DNA of 64,000 bases from Dinochytrium kinnereticum (lineage: Eukaryota; Chytridiomycota; Chytridiomycetes; Chytridiales; Chytridiaceae). Positions within the stretch are counted from its first letter, which is position 1. Each line of letters opens with the position of its first letter. Location: NCBI GenBank assembly GCA_027604005.1, contig JADGJT010000047.1, forward strand, positions 1 to 64,000. Reading direction: 5' to 3'. The position numbers and the translations under genes are program-made. A model generated the notes under the pieces. The model worked only from the letters and a program-made list of their open reading frames with translations, was not told the origin of the DNA and did no database searches. Shown here one piece after another: positions 1 through 10,898 of the stretch.

Positions 1-1180
1 CCCCCCCCCCCCCCCGGCCTCCGGGCCCCGGGGGGCGGGCTGGCTGGTGGTTGGTGTTTGTTTTCTTTTTCTCTTTTTTTTACTCTCATCAAATTGTGGT
101 TTTTTGTGATTTTTGTTTGTTTGTTCTTTCTTTGTTTTTGTTTTTTTTTTTTTGGAAGGAGGGGGGGTTTGTTCTTGCTGTTGATTTTGTGTGTGTGTGT
201 GTGTGTGTTTTCTGCTGTTGATCCTGCTTCTTTCTTTTCTCTTCTTTGCTTTTTCTTTTCTTTTTCAAAAAATGTTGTGTGTGTGTGTGTGTGTGGAGGT
301 TGGGTAGGGGGGGTTTGTGGCGAGGGGTTGGGGGTGGGGGTGGAGGGTGGGGGTTAGGCTTATTTGGTTTGTTTTTTTTTTTGCTGCTGTGCTCTTTCAT
401 CCCCACTTCTCCCCCACCCCCCCCCCTCCCCGCCGAACGGGCGTATTCTCTGTGGGGGGGTTTTTTATGGGTGGTTGTGTGGTTGGTTGGGTGTTTTGTT
501 TTTTTGGTGTTTTTTTTTTGGTTTGTTGTCTTTTTTTTTTTTTCTGTTGTCAACGCCCCATCTCTTCATCCTCCTCAAGTTAGTTGGCTTCTTCATGTGG
601 TTTCCTCTTTGCAACCCTCTTCCCCTTTTGCTGTTGTGTTTTTTTTTTTGTTTGGTTCAAGTTTTTTATGGGGGGAGGTGGGGGGACTGGTTGTGGTTCT
701 GTGATTGCCATGTTTTGTTAGCTTTTTATTTTTGTGTGGTTTTTCGGGAAACATTTGACATTTTGCCTCATCTTTTGAATGACGGGCCTTGTTTTGAGTG
801 TTTGACTTGGCGGCGGGGGAGGTGTGTCTTTTTTTATCAACAAAGTCCAAGCCGTCCCAACTGGTCGGAGCAAGCCAGCGACAAGCAGGCATCCAAGAGT
901 TGTCCTTGGGTTAGGTCAGAGAGTGGATGGTTTGGTTTTTTGGTGGGTGGTCTTTTGGTTATCTGTTTTTTGATGTTTGCTTGTTTGTTTTTTTTTTGTT
1001 TTTTTTTTGACAGGAGGAGCAAAGAGACTACAGAGAAAACAAGGAGAGAGAGAGAGAAGGTGTGGAAAAAAAAAACGTAAAGGGCTGCTGCGAAGAAGAA
1101 GCGCATTCCCTTTCCCCAAAAAAAAAAAATAGGCGAGAGGAAGAACATATGTAAGGGGGAGAGAAAGAAAACTGAACAGA
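1..1180. repeat. low-complexity, strand-asymmetric region
   Basis: The window opens with a run of 15 C and a C/G block. It continues to about position 1010 with a plus strand made almost only of T and G (long T runs, G runs and mixed GT stretches), and then turns purine-rich from about 1010 to 1180 with several A runs. Open frames exist here, but they translate to strings of F, V, G, W and C or K, P and H and resemble no protein family, so I call no gene. It could be a gene-poor contig end, a subtelomeric tract or an assembly artefact. I see no tandem TTAGGG-type telomeric repeat. Confidence 0.7.
187..296. repeat. two (GT)n microsatellites
   Basis: Two short GT dinucleotide runs are visible, one at about 189-208 and one at about 275-295. 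Both lie inside the GT-rich low-complexity tract and have about ten units each. Confidence 0.85.
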
Positions 1181-1500
1181 GACCGCCTGAATCAAAAGAC
1201 GGGTCCAAACCCGAACAAGTTGGGAATCAAGATGAAGAAAAACACGATGAGGCGCGATACGCGCCTCCATCCACCCACAGGTCTTTGAACGCCTGAAACA
1301 AGAGCAGCGAAAGGAAGCCTGAGCAAAACTTGCCACCGCCAACATCAGGAGAAAAAAAAGTAACCCCACAACGACCTTCTTCTCAACGAGAAAAGGGGTT
1401 AAGAAGAAGAACAAGAGCCAAGGGGAAAATGTGGTGGGGAAGAGCCAAGGGGAAAATGTGGTGGGGAATGGTGGAGTCACCAATGCCCCTGAATACACCG
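1181..1500. other. non-coding stretch downstream of the methyltransferase gene
   Basis: This is the sequence between the low-complexity tract and the 3' end of the leftmost gene. Its composition is more balanced than that of bases 1-1180. I see no conserved frame. It holds one perfect 27-bp tandem duplication (1414-1467), described separately. Confidence 0.6.
1414..1467. repeat. 27-bp perfect tandem duplication
   Basis: A 27-bp purine-rich unit starting AGAGCCAAGGGG occupies 1414-1440 and is repeated exactly at 1441-1467. It lies just beyond the stop codon of the minus-strand methyltransferase gene, so it probably falls in its 3' UTR. Confidence 0.9.
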
Positions 1501-2570
1501 TCACCAATGTCCCAACATACACTGCAAAGCCAGCTCAACCTGCTCAGGCCCTCCCGGCTTCCTAAACTTCAGAGCAAACCGATCCGTCCTAACCTGCGGC
1601 ATATCCTGCGTCCAAGCCGGCCCCACCCTCGAATCCGCAGGATCCCTCAACCCCTGAAACATATCCACAAGCTCGAACCCAAACGTCGTGACCTCCGCCA
1701 CAACCGTGACCTCATCAATTCGATGCAGGGCCCTCGTCGTGGTCGACCCTGTTCCATCCACCGCCGCGTGATCAATGACGACAAAGATCCCACCTGGACG
1801 AAGAAGCTTGTAGACGGATTGGAGCATGCTGGCTGTGTCGGTTGGACCGCCGAGCTCGGCTATGGCGTCGTGGTAGTTGGAGTAGGTGAAGATGAGGTCA
1901 AACATGCCGTCCCAGCCTCCCCAGGTTTGACGACATCCCGTGCAATTTGGATCATCGCACATTGGAGGAACGGGGGGGGTTGGGTTTCCGTAGTCTGTGA
2001 AGAAGAAGCGGAGAGGGCCGTTCTGCCGATTTTTTTTTTTTGGAGGGTGGGGGTGGGGTGGGGGGAGTGTTGATGGTGAGTTGGGGTGCTCTGTTTTTTT
2101 TTTTGGAGGTGGGGGGTGGGGAGGAGGGGGAAAGAAAGTCGAGGAGTTGGGGTGTGGACTTACGGGATTTGTGCCGTTTGGGTTCTGGGTCTTGTCTGTC
2201 AGTGTAAGCCGACGCTGGACCAACGGCTCTATGTCCAGGAAGGTGGAATGATCAGCATACTTTTCTTCAATCCAACCACGGATCCAGTTCCATCACCCAC
2301 CCACCTGCAAAGCCCCTCCAAGCCGCCACATTATGACACCACACGGGAAGCGTCGTGAGCGGCACAAACAAGGTCGCCCAGTAGCCATCCCAGCTCGAAA
2401 AGTCCAGAACCCTGTGATTCGGCTTGACGTCCAGGAACCTGATCAAATCCAATGGTGCGCGGTTGAGATCTCTCGCGCGATCGTTGGGGAGCCTCCCGGG
2501 CGATGAGATGACGGTCGTGACGGCCTTGGTGGTGGCCTCGTACCTCGCTTCCTCCTCCATCATCTGCATC
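1501..2570 (-). CDS. COG4798-type predicted SAM-dependent methyltransferase
   Basis: The product resembles the bacterial predicted methyltransferases of COG4798. The N-terminal exon (2570 to about 2350) carries RDLNRAPLDLIRFLDVKP and VLDFSSWDGYW, the place of SAM motif I. The last exon (about 1960-1501) has FDLIFTYSNYHD, LLRPGGIFVVIDH, LHRIDEVTVV and a C-terminal DRFALKFRKP, all in the family's usual order. The ATG at 2570 is the first in frame. Introns lie near 2350-2300 and about 2164-1963, the second full of C runs. The middle exon (about 2300-2165) does not join cleanly: GTGSVVG and WIEEKYADHSTFLD sit in different frames around 2275, so a base is missing or an unusual intron is present. 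The substrate is unknown. The family is mainly bacterial, so transfer is possible. Confidence 0.72.
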
Positions 2571-2855
2571 TTTCCGCTGCTTGCTTGCTGAAGAATCGAA
2601 AAGGCTGGCTGGCTGGCCTGCGTCTGGGTGTGAGGTTTGGTTGGCTGACGAGGCGATCGGTTCACCAACCGTTTCCCTTTTTTGACATTTTTATTATTTA
2701 TTCCTTTGTGTTTTTTGGTGTTTTTTTTTTTTTGTTTTTTTTTTGTTTTTTTTGGGCGGGTCGTTGTTTGTTTTTTTATTCTTGTTCACCAGGGCAAATA
2801 CTAATAATAAATGTTCAGACGCAACGACGACGACGACGAGGACGACGACGCGCCA
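2571..2855. other. T-rich spacer between two minus-strand genes
   Basis: This lies between the methyltransferase start and the stop of the next minus-strand gene. From about 2676 to 2780 the plus strand is mostly T, so the minus strand is A-rich. A GAC trinucleotide run at about 2823-2850 abuts the neighbouring stop codon. No gene is seen. The promoter of the methyltransferase gene should lie here. Confidence 0.5.
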
Positions 2856-5800
2856 TCACCGAAGCGTGTCCGAGTGGTAGGAGAAGACCGATTCGTAGTG
2901 CGTCAGAAGGAGATGGAGCGCTGATGAGGATGCCGTGTGCACGAGCTCCTCAAGCAGCAGCGTGCGCGCCATCGACCTTCTGGTATGAAGGTTCCATCCG
3001 AATCCCTCTGCGTCATCCTGCCCAAAATCAATATCGGCGCCAGCGCCTTCTTGGTCCACCACCTCATCACCTTTCGGCCCTTCAACCCCCCCACGTTCTT
3101 CCACGTCCTTCTCCTTCTCCTCCACCACCTCCTCCTCCTCCGGCTCCTCCCTGATCAGGTTCATCGTTTCCGGTGCTGGGCCTGATGGATCCTCGCACGC
3201 TGGATCTGCAGTCGGGGGGGGAGGAGGAGGTGACGGTTCTGAATCGTCTGCCTTGATCGTGCCAGCTTCGGCCTGGAGGGAGGCTTCGTAGGAGATTTCG
3301 TCGAGACTCGCCGGTGGCTGCGCCTGCGCTTCCTCCATGTTCTCACAAAGTAGATTGGTGGGGTCTTGAGATGAATCTGCGGGGGTTCTCTGAGGTGTCG
3401 AGCGTTGAGTTGAGGAGGTGTCTACGTTGATTCTGTGAGAGGGGACTTGAAAGAGTAGGTTGGAAAAGAGAAACGCGATTGCTTTGTGGAGGTGAACACC
3501 TTCGGCATAGAATGCTTCGCCGAGCCTGTGAATCGAGGTTGATTAGACAACGTCAAGATGCGAAGGCATGCATCTCGAAACGATAAATACCTTGCAAGGT
3601 GCCCCAACACAGCTTTAATAATAACAAAATCCTCCCGAGGAAGCTTTGCAATTATCCTTTGCATCTCAAACTTACGATGCTCCTCCTCCTCTTCTTGCTC
3701 TAAAAAATCATTTATAATTAGAACAAAGGGAAAACAAAAATGAGTGAAAAGCACGGCATTTAAAGACAAAACTCACCCATTACGTCTATAATGTTTAATC
3801 CCACTTCTTTAGGCACAAGGCAATCTGGAAGCACCGCGCGAAGGTACCGGAACAGGTTCCAGCACATCTCACAGATAAGCTCGGGAGAAATAGCCTCGAC
3901 GTGGGCGTTGGGGAGGACGTCGATGTCACGGAGTAGCATCGCCATCTCATTTTCTCGAATTGCTGTTGCACGGTTATCGATGATGGCAAAGTCTATTTTG
4001 AGGTGATTTCACTGTCAGTCAGTATCGAGTTTTGTGCGTAAATTATTTTCACCATTAACGAAAATCACTCGAAGCTCGCGAAGACTTAGCTCGTGATCAC
4101 GCGTGGGTAGAGGTTCTGGAAAACGAAGAAGAAGAAGGTAAAATGATGACGTTTTTTTTATAGAGAAATTAAGAAATCAGTTAAGAATCACTTCTATCTC
4201 ATATCAAACGTGAGCCTTACCATCTTCCATCTTCTCCACGATGAGCTCAAGAATTTCCCTGATATGTTTCTTCTTTTGAGTAGGGGGTCGGTAAGTCTTG
4301 GGGCGTGGTTCTGGTTGCTCTTCATGCACTGGCTCGGGCTCTAGGACAACTTCTTCTGGCTGATTGGGTTCCTCCTCGTCTGCTCTTTTCCGTCGAATCA
4401 TAGGATAGTTGATTTTTGGTTTCGGGGCCGCAGCTGGTCGTGGTTGAAGAGGTTTCATAGATATTTGGCTCACTAAAAAGACATTTGTCAGCATGCGAAA
4501 ACATCGAACTTACATCGGTTGCAAACAAAGGCCATTAAGTGTCATCTTCCCCCACCTGGTTGCTCCTCATAACGGTTCATAACCTTGAGAACATGGTGAG
4601 CGAATTTGTTGGCGGTTGGAAGTATGTTTCCGTTTGAGTCGCGGAGATCTTCAGGCTCGTGATGAAATGGCCCCACCGTGTCTTCAGCGACCGAGTCTGC
4701 GCTAAAGTAAATATAGTCTTTATCGTTGTAACGATCCAAATCAATCTCCTCCTCATCGTCGTCCCCCAAAACCGCTTTCCGAGTCCTCTCAGCAACCTCC
4801 TTCGCTCGCATACCTGAAGTAAAAAAGAGCAGAAGGATATCGTCAATGAATTGTAAAGCATTAAAGATATTAAGGAGATACGTACGATTCTTCATAACTT
4901 CTGCGAAGTTGATCGCGGCCATCGCCCCACCGGGTCTCCATGCCGGCCTCTCCCCAGCGTCAATAGAGGACAGCCTCCTTCTTTGTCCATTCTTCTGCAT
5001 CGACGCATCGTAATCCAGCATCCTATCACGAATCTCCTGCGGTGAGAGGTATTTTGACATCTTTTCCTGATAACTCTGCGACATTGGGTTATTCACAATC
5101 GCCTTCAACGCGTCGTTGTTCAGTCCCTGTCTGTACTCCATCAAAGCGTTGATTTTCAAGGGATCCACTCCAGAGTTGACCTCCTGGCCAAGGCCTTCCG
5201 GGGACGAGAGAGAGTGCCTAATGTCCGCCGGTTCCGGTTTGTGTAGAGTGGGGTTGGACCCGTTCTGCTCAGTTTTAAAGATACCACAAACTTGTAGTGC
5301 TCCTTCCCCGAGAGCCAGTGAGTTCTTTCTCTCACTACTTCGATCAAAGGACGGGTTCCTGGAGGGGATTGGGAGGGATGGTAGGAACCGAACGATGGAC
5401 GACCCATACGACGTCACGAGCGAGACTTTCCGACCAGGAAGCTCCGAACCCCGTGCTGCGTTGAAATGTGGGAGGATATCTATTGGATTCTTCATGCCAG
5501 CCTGACCTACTGGGTTGGATAAAGACCTCCCTCGATCAGAGTCCAGAGATGGCAGCTGCATTTTTCTGTGGTGACCCCCGATGCCAGAAACTCGCGCCTC
5601 ATCAATCTCTGGAAGAAAAGATGGTTCTTTCTGAAGCCCTCTACCTCCTCCAAGCCCTCTTCCTTGGTCTGATACGGCGGAGGCAGACTGTTTCAACTCT
5701 TTTGCTATTATCCCGCCCAGGTTGTAAGAGCGTCGCCTCTCCTCCTCATCTGGCGGTGGATCCGTGAATGACCTTTCATGCGAATTACGTGTCCCCTTCC

Positions 5801-6209
5801 TGTTAACAGCCCTAACTCCCGGCCGGGGTAATTGTGACAGGCTCTCCATGCTGCGCCCAGGTGACGGCAAGTCGCATGGATCTGGTTGATTTCTCTTTGG
5901 ATGGTTTCCTTCCCTCGGACCAAACCTCAGCGTCTCTCTCGTCCCTCCGGTCGATGTATGGGCAAAAAATCCACTGGGTTCATTGTGATGCCTTGCATAT
6001 CCCAAAGGGTCTCTCCCGATCCCTCCCTTTGATGCAACTTTCGCAGGCTGATGCTGCTGCCCGACAATATCCTTCCAAGTCCTATTCACTCCATGCGATC
6101 GAATAGCATTGAGCGTCGCATCTCGATTTCCCGAAGCATGCGATGCTTGTGCCTGCTGTTGCCCATCCAGACGAAGAAGAAGAACCTTTCGCCCGCCATC
6201 GCTCGGCAT
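2856..6209 (-). CDS. putative RhoGAP-like regulatory protein
   Basis: This is a large, mostly disordered protein. The first exon, running down from 6209, encodes about 430 residues rich in S, R, P and G without a recognised domain. Later exons (about 4800-3420) give an acidic/proline linker and then a helical region. That region contains LIVEKMED, LSLRELRVIF, NLFRYLRAVLPDCLVP, RIIAKLPREDF and IIKAVLGHLARLGE followed by AFLFSNLLFQ. The order and spacing recall the second half of a RhoGAP fold. An acidic, proline-rich stretch of about 100 residues then precedes a final helix (TLLLEELVHTASS) and the stop at 2856. The GIFR-type arginine-finger motif of active RhoGAPs is not visible, so it may be a catalytically dead or divergent member. 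Introns separate at least seven exons. The ATG at 6209 is head-to-head with LAMTOR1. Confidence 0.45.
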
Positions 6210-6567
6210 GGTTTGCGTTTTGTGCCCGCAAGAAGGAGAAGAACGACAGGCGCTCTCTCAAAGGCGTAGATCTGTCTCGTATATAGTGAAATATAAAGGT
6301 GACCGGAACAGATACAGCGGTTTTTGGTCGATGTTGCAGCTCGCCCTGGCCATGCTGTGCCTGCCCCCCCCCCCCAATCACATCTGGGAGGCGATACATT
6401 TCGTACAATGATCCGTCGAAACAATAGCGCGCGGCAGAGTTATCGCAGATTGAATCAGCGAAAGATCGGACGCGTCGTCCAGCGTGCGTTTTACGCGTCC
6501 GATGGCCGCTGTGTCCCTGCACACGGAGCTTCAAGGGTGTCTCGTGAAAAATTGATTTCATAACACG
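6210..6567. promoter_or_regulatory. shared divergent upstream region (RhoGAP-like / LAMTOR1)
   Basis: The 358 bp between two start codons facing away from each other must hold both 5' UTRs and promoters. A 10-C run lies at about 6365. Short frames here have no family resemblance. No TATA box is evident. Confidence 0.5.
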
Positions 6568-7232
6568 ATGGGTGCCTGTTGTTCAAGGAGGCGGCAGCAG
6601 CCTTCGACGACGACAGAGCCCAACGAGCAGACGAGCCTCCTGCATTCAGCGGAACCGCATGAGGCCGTCGAGATGTGAGTTGGATCTGTGCCCAGCCGGA
6701 CTCCGCATAACCCCCTCACAGCACCCAGCAGAACAACTCGGTCATCAAGCAACAGCGGGAGCAGGAGACGCTGAAGAAGATTGTGAAGACAACTGCAGAG
6801 TGAGGATCATCCGATTCCACCTATCCCTCTTCTCCTCTACGCATAGAATCTAACCGAGTCATCATTGAAGGAACTTGATCGACATATCATCCATTCGGCT
6901 CTTGGATAAGATTCAGCCTGAACATGCCGTCGAGCGGGCAAAGGAGTACAGGTGTGCATTTGCCTTCAACCAAGACCTCATTGTCGTTGTCGTTAACTCA
7001 ATTGTTATCTGAAAACAGAAGTATCATCTCTCGCATGCCTGAGCTCCATACTGTCCCATCTGCCGTTGCATTCTCCCCTGTCCCAATATCGAGCATATCG
7101 GAGGTTTTGTCAAAGCCTGGAGCCGTCCGTGAGGACGACGTTAGGCTAACCAGTGACATGCTCTCGCAGGTCCGTGTGGCCCTTGAGGAGGTTAAAGTCA
7201 ATGAGGTTGGAGAGGTTGTCGTTCCCCTATGA
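6568..7232 (+). CDS. LAMTOR1: Ragulator/EGO complex subunit LAMTOR1
   Basis: This small protein of about 160 residues anchors the Ragulator (EGO) complex to lysosome or vacuole membranes, where it recruits Rag GTPases and TORC1. It begins MGACCSRRR, which supplies the N-myristoylation glycine and adjacent palmitoylatable cysteines typical of LAMTOR1. Next come EQTSLL, a helical segment KKIVKTTAENLIDIS, an EHAVERAKEY segment and a C-terminal part with VREDDVRLTSDMLSQVRVAL. All of these align in order with the animal protein. Four exons are separated by three short introns (6674-6719, about 6800-6870, about 6951-7018). An AATAAA lies at 7393-7398, about 160 bp after the stop. It is divergent from the RhoGAP-like gene and convergent with the PRRC2-like gene. 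Confidence 0.88.
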
Positions 7233-7704
7233 GCATCCCAACTTGACTTCAAATATCATTTGCCCTCAATTCCATTTTATCGCCACCCCCTTCCTTATTT
7301 CTACCCCTTCTCCCATCCCCCCCTCCTTCCTTAGAGGTTTTCTCCACATGTACATTTTTCTTATCAGCTCTAAGTGCACGCTATGTCTTGCAAATAAACT
7401 TGCATCTCAACAATACCCCAAAGGCGATTGATTGTATTCTCCATTTGCCTCCGAACCGCAGACCATCAAAGTTTGTACATAAAAAGGGGGAAGGGAAGGG
7501 AAAATCATAAGAAAAATAGCAACAACAACAACAGAAGGAACACCAAGCAAGAAAAAACAAAAACAACTATGGAAAAGGTGATAAAACAACATCATGGAAA
7601 CCGATACAGTGAAAAACGAAAAGGGTGGTGAGGAAAGGCAAATGGGAGAACAATGTCAGAGCAAAAACAAATTGAAACACCATAGCAAAACTAAAGAGGA
7701 TGAC
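7233..7704. other. convergent 3' intergenic region
   Basis: This lies between the stop codons of LAMTOR1 (+) and the PRRC2-like gene (-). The sequence is A/C-rich, with AATAAA at 7393-7398 on the plus strand. No gene is recognised. The short frames here look like non-coding shadows. Confidence 0.5.
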
Positions 7705-10682
7705 TCAAACATCCTGCGGAACCTTCATCATTTTCGGAGACGGTCCTCTTCTCTTCCCATAACCTTGGCTCTGCCCGCCAGCATTACTATGCTGTGTGGC
7801 TGGTATAGTGTCAGTAGTCGATCCAGGAGGCTTAGCACCATGGTCTCGCCTACCCGACATTGGCGGCACCCTCTCTCTATCATTTTGTGGAGGCCCCTGT
7901 GACTCAAAAGAGGGGCGAGGCGGTTTTGAGTTGGCCCAAAGCTGCGGGGGAAAGGGGTATATGGCGGAGGCGACCCTCGGAGCTGCGCGCGAGTCTTCAG
8001 GGAGATCAGAAGATGAAGGTTGGGATGCGTGGTGCCGGTTAGACGACCCAACCATACCAGCCATACCAGCCGATTTATCATGGTTATTGTGACCGTCAGC
8101 CGGATCCCGTGAATGGTGAGGTCTATTCTTTTTACTAGATCTCTTGGCCTGTACATCTGGCGTTTTCTCCTGAGAATGTCTCAGCTTTGGTTGAGTGGGA
8201 TCGTTGATATGCTCAACAGGCTCATCATGAGCACCAGAATCCTTGGCTTTAAAGGGTCTTAGCGGTAGTGATACATCAGAATCATACCTCCAACTGGACT
8301 TCCATGACTGTCCCTCCGCCCAGAGAGTCTTCTAGATGAATGCCGTGCTTGCTTTCCTCTCCAACCCCCATGCATCTCACCAGAGTGGTCACCAGCCTTA
8401 TCAAACGACCCCCGACGACCCTCTAGCGCTTCAGCATTTCTAATAGAAGCTGCCGCTTCCCTAGACGGTGTTATCTCGGTTGTCTCTATCGTGTCCTGCC
8501 GTGAATCGTGGGCAATCTTTGGTGGGCGCCCGCCTTTCCGCTCCGACTTCGCGTGGTGTGGTGATTCTCTCCAGCTCTCTTTCGTCTCGCTCCTAACTGG
8601 AGGACGCTTGGGGCCATCTCCCGAGACTCGTCGAATGTGGGTCGGCTGCGGCTTTAACGTGTCTACCTCTGGGATTCTCGTTAAACAAATAAAAGACAAA
8701 TATGTAAGTATTGCTACCTGCTTCCTCACTCGGTATAGGCTCTTGCGTCGTCGACGCAGAACTCAGCATTTGCCTTATGTTTGTCATTACCGCATCAAAA
8801 TCTTTAATCGACGACCCTCCTTTCGCAGCGGGTGGCTTTCCATTATGCTGATCCGTATCCGTATCTTTACCAACATGATAGGAGGCTTTCAAACTTGGAG
8901 AGCCTCGAGGTATATCGGTGTCGACAGTTACAGGGTATTGGGATAGGATCTCTTTCGACTTTGACCGGGTAGAAGGCGCAATCTTCGGTGGAGGATTATC
9001 TCTCTGATGGTGTTGATCTGCATCAACGGCTTTTGCAGAGTGAGGTACAAGTTTCGGAGCAGTGGATCCCCGAAGGTTGGCAGCACCCCCAACGGCTGTG
9101 GGATGATGTGAGAAGGCCTCCTTTGATTTCGATCTAGGGATATCACGAGATTCCGTCAGCAAGAAATGACGTCCTTTCCTTCCAGAATCTTCTTCACTGC
9201 TCAAGTGTGGCACATCCGCCGTATTAACTGATCGTACCTCTGCTGATGCTGCCTTTTTCTCATGCTGAAGAATGGATAACACACGTTCCGGCCAATGGGG
9301 TGCTCTGCTGTCCGCTGCATGGTGCGCCCTAGCTTCTGCTGAATGAACTCGGCCTCGACTATCGGCAGAATAGACGGGTGCACGGCTGTCTGCTGAATAG
9401 ATGTGAGATCTGCCATCTTGAGCATATCTACCATCCGCATGGAACGCATGACCGTGATTCCTGCTATCATGCGAATGAGGCCTGTTATCCGCTGGATAAG
9501 GGTAAGACCTCGCATCTGCCGTATGTCCATGATTCCTGCTTTCAGAGAGATAACCTTGTGACCTGAAGTCCATAGGATGGGGATGACCTCTGCTATCTAA
9601 GTGAGCATGATTCCTCGAATCCGTATTCATCTTTTCAGTTGGGCCATGGCTCTGGCTATCCTCTGTGTAAGCATGACTTATCCCATCGAAAGCAACGGCA
9701 TCATCACCGTCCTTCTTAGAATGTGCAGATGTGTTACTAATCTGTGATGTCCGGCGAAACAGTTGCTTCGGTTCCAAGGCTTTTGACGCATCATCATCTT
9801 CTCTCGATGCCGTCGGAGGAGGGTTTTCCTGCGTCTCCAAATCTGTGACAGAAGGCGCCTGTCCTTCGGTCTCTGGATTCCGTTGACTCTCCGTCTCCGC
9901 TGGCTCGCCAATACCGTCCTCAAACACTGGCACAGTTGAGAAATCCATCTCTTCATCATCGATCCAGGTCGTTGCCAAATCGCCTTCGGTGATCGCCTCT
10001 TCCTTCTGTGGCCTTGTTCCAAGGTGGTGACACATTAATGTGAGGGGAATGATGGGACAGCGCTCCTTACCTGTCGACCATGTTGCCGGCAGGCACCGGC
10101 CATTCTGTATCCTTCAGGTCTGCAGAAGTCCGTTAGGCAAAGATGCACCTGAGATGCTAAGGCCACAACAACGGTCAAGTCACTTACTTCCACTTTTGCG
10201 ATCATCGGATTCCTGTTGTGTAAACAGATTAGAAGAGCGCAAAGGGTCCAGGAGCAGGCGTACCGTCTGATCACTTTCTTTCTTTCCCACAACCGACGAT
10301 GCCCATGACTTTGGCTGAGCTTTAACCTCTTGGCTGTTCCCTCCAGCGTTGACACCTGCCGTTCCTACATCGGAGTTGACGGTGGGGCCTTCAGCATGTT
10401 GGCTCCATCCAAGATTCGTCGAGGACGAGGCGTTCTCCCTTTTCAAACTAGGCAGATCAACGAGCTTTGGGGGTGCCACGAGCGATGATTGCATCCGCGG
10501 CCTGGAGCCGCCCAGGACCTGATATCCCGTCCGCCCTGGCAGGCAACAGTAGAGCAGCATGAGCATTTTCGGGATGATGGCTCGCAAAACTCACCTGGTG
10601 ACGGCCGGTGCGGCAGCGTGCTGGCCTTGAAGGCCTTGTTGAGGTTGCCGTGGCTCGCCTTCCCAGCAACTCCATTGTTCAT
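7705..10682 (-). CDS. PRRC2/BAT2 N-terminal-domain protein
   Basis: The N-terminus matches the BAT2_N region of PRRC2 proteins and their plant homologues. MNNGVAGKASHGNLNKAF leads across an intron (about 10611-10557) to GYQVLGG, LVAPPKLVDLPSLKRENA and a short glycine/tryptophan segment ending KSWASSVVGKK. PRRC2 proteins are long disordered RNA-associated factors linked to stress granules and translation initiation. The rest fits that: about 700 low-complexity residues, including a histidine/arginine-rich repeat block (about 9290-9640), and a C-terminus ending KMMKVPQDV. The ATG at 10682 is the first in frame. Introns also lie near 10263-10212, 10170-10030, 8725-8675 and 8288-8243. It is divergent from the RasGEF gene. 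The family call rests on the first 60 residues only. Confidence 0.7.
9280..9650 (-). repeat. degenerate ADSR/DSRNHxH peptide repeats
   Basis: Inside the PRRC2-like gene, the encoded protein repeats a unit of about 8-12 residues. The core is A-D-S-R or D-S-R-N-H followed by H, P, Y and A/G, for example DSRNHAH, ESRNHGH, ADARSYPYP, DSRNHGHAF, ADGRYAQ, ADSRAPVY, ADSRGRVH and ADSRAPHW. About a dozen copies are visible. The repeats are diverged at DNA level. Confidence 0.8.
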
Positions 10683-10898
10683 TCTGCTGTGGCGCTCGCT
10701 GGCTCGCTCTCGAACAACCCACTCGCCCTTTGACCCTGGCGGTTTTGGGATTCTGAAATTTTTGGCTTTGACCAAACTGACCAGGACTAGCTGACTGACC
10801 AAGAGCAGACGACGAGGAGGCAACGGAGGCAACGGCGGACGATCCAGGAGTATCAGTGGCCCCAGTATCGAGCGAGTGACTACCGCAAATACTCTGAG
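10683..10898. promoter_or_regulatory. divergent promoter region (PRRC2-like / RasGEF)
   Basis: These 216 bp separate two ATGs pointing away from each other. The plus frame of the RasGEF gene stays open for about 100 bp upstream of its ATG without another ATG, so an upstream non-AUG or spliced 5' exon cannot be excluded. Confidence 0.45.

Noticed and set aside
58..1080. Several open frames up to 238 codons in the left edge
   Set aside because: They consist of F/V/G/W/C or K/P/H runs created by T/G bias and share no family signature.
1330..2073. Plus-strand frame opposite the methyltransferase
   Set aside because: It mirrors the coding frame of the conserved minus-strand gene and has no similarity of its own.
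2811..2921. Plus-strand acidic frame MFRRNDDDDEDDD
   Set aside because: It is produced by a GAC repeat and the antisense of a real C-terminus; no homology and no continuation.
2860..2950. tRNA-like stretch (GTGTCCGAGTGGT) on the plus strand
   Set aside because: It looks like a D-arm of a Ser/Leu tRNA, but no anticodon arm or GGTTCGAATCC-type T-arm follows. The same bases encode the C-terminus of the minus-strand gene.
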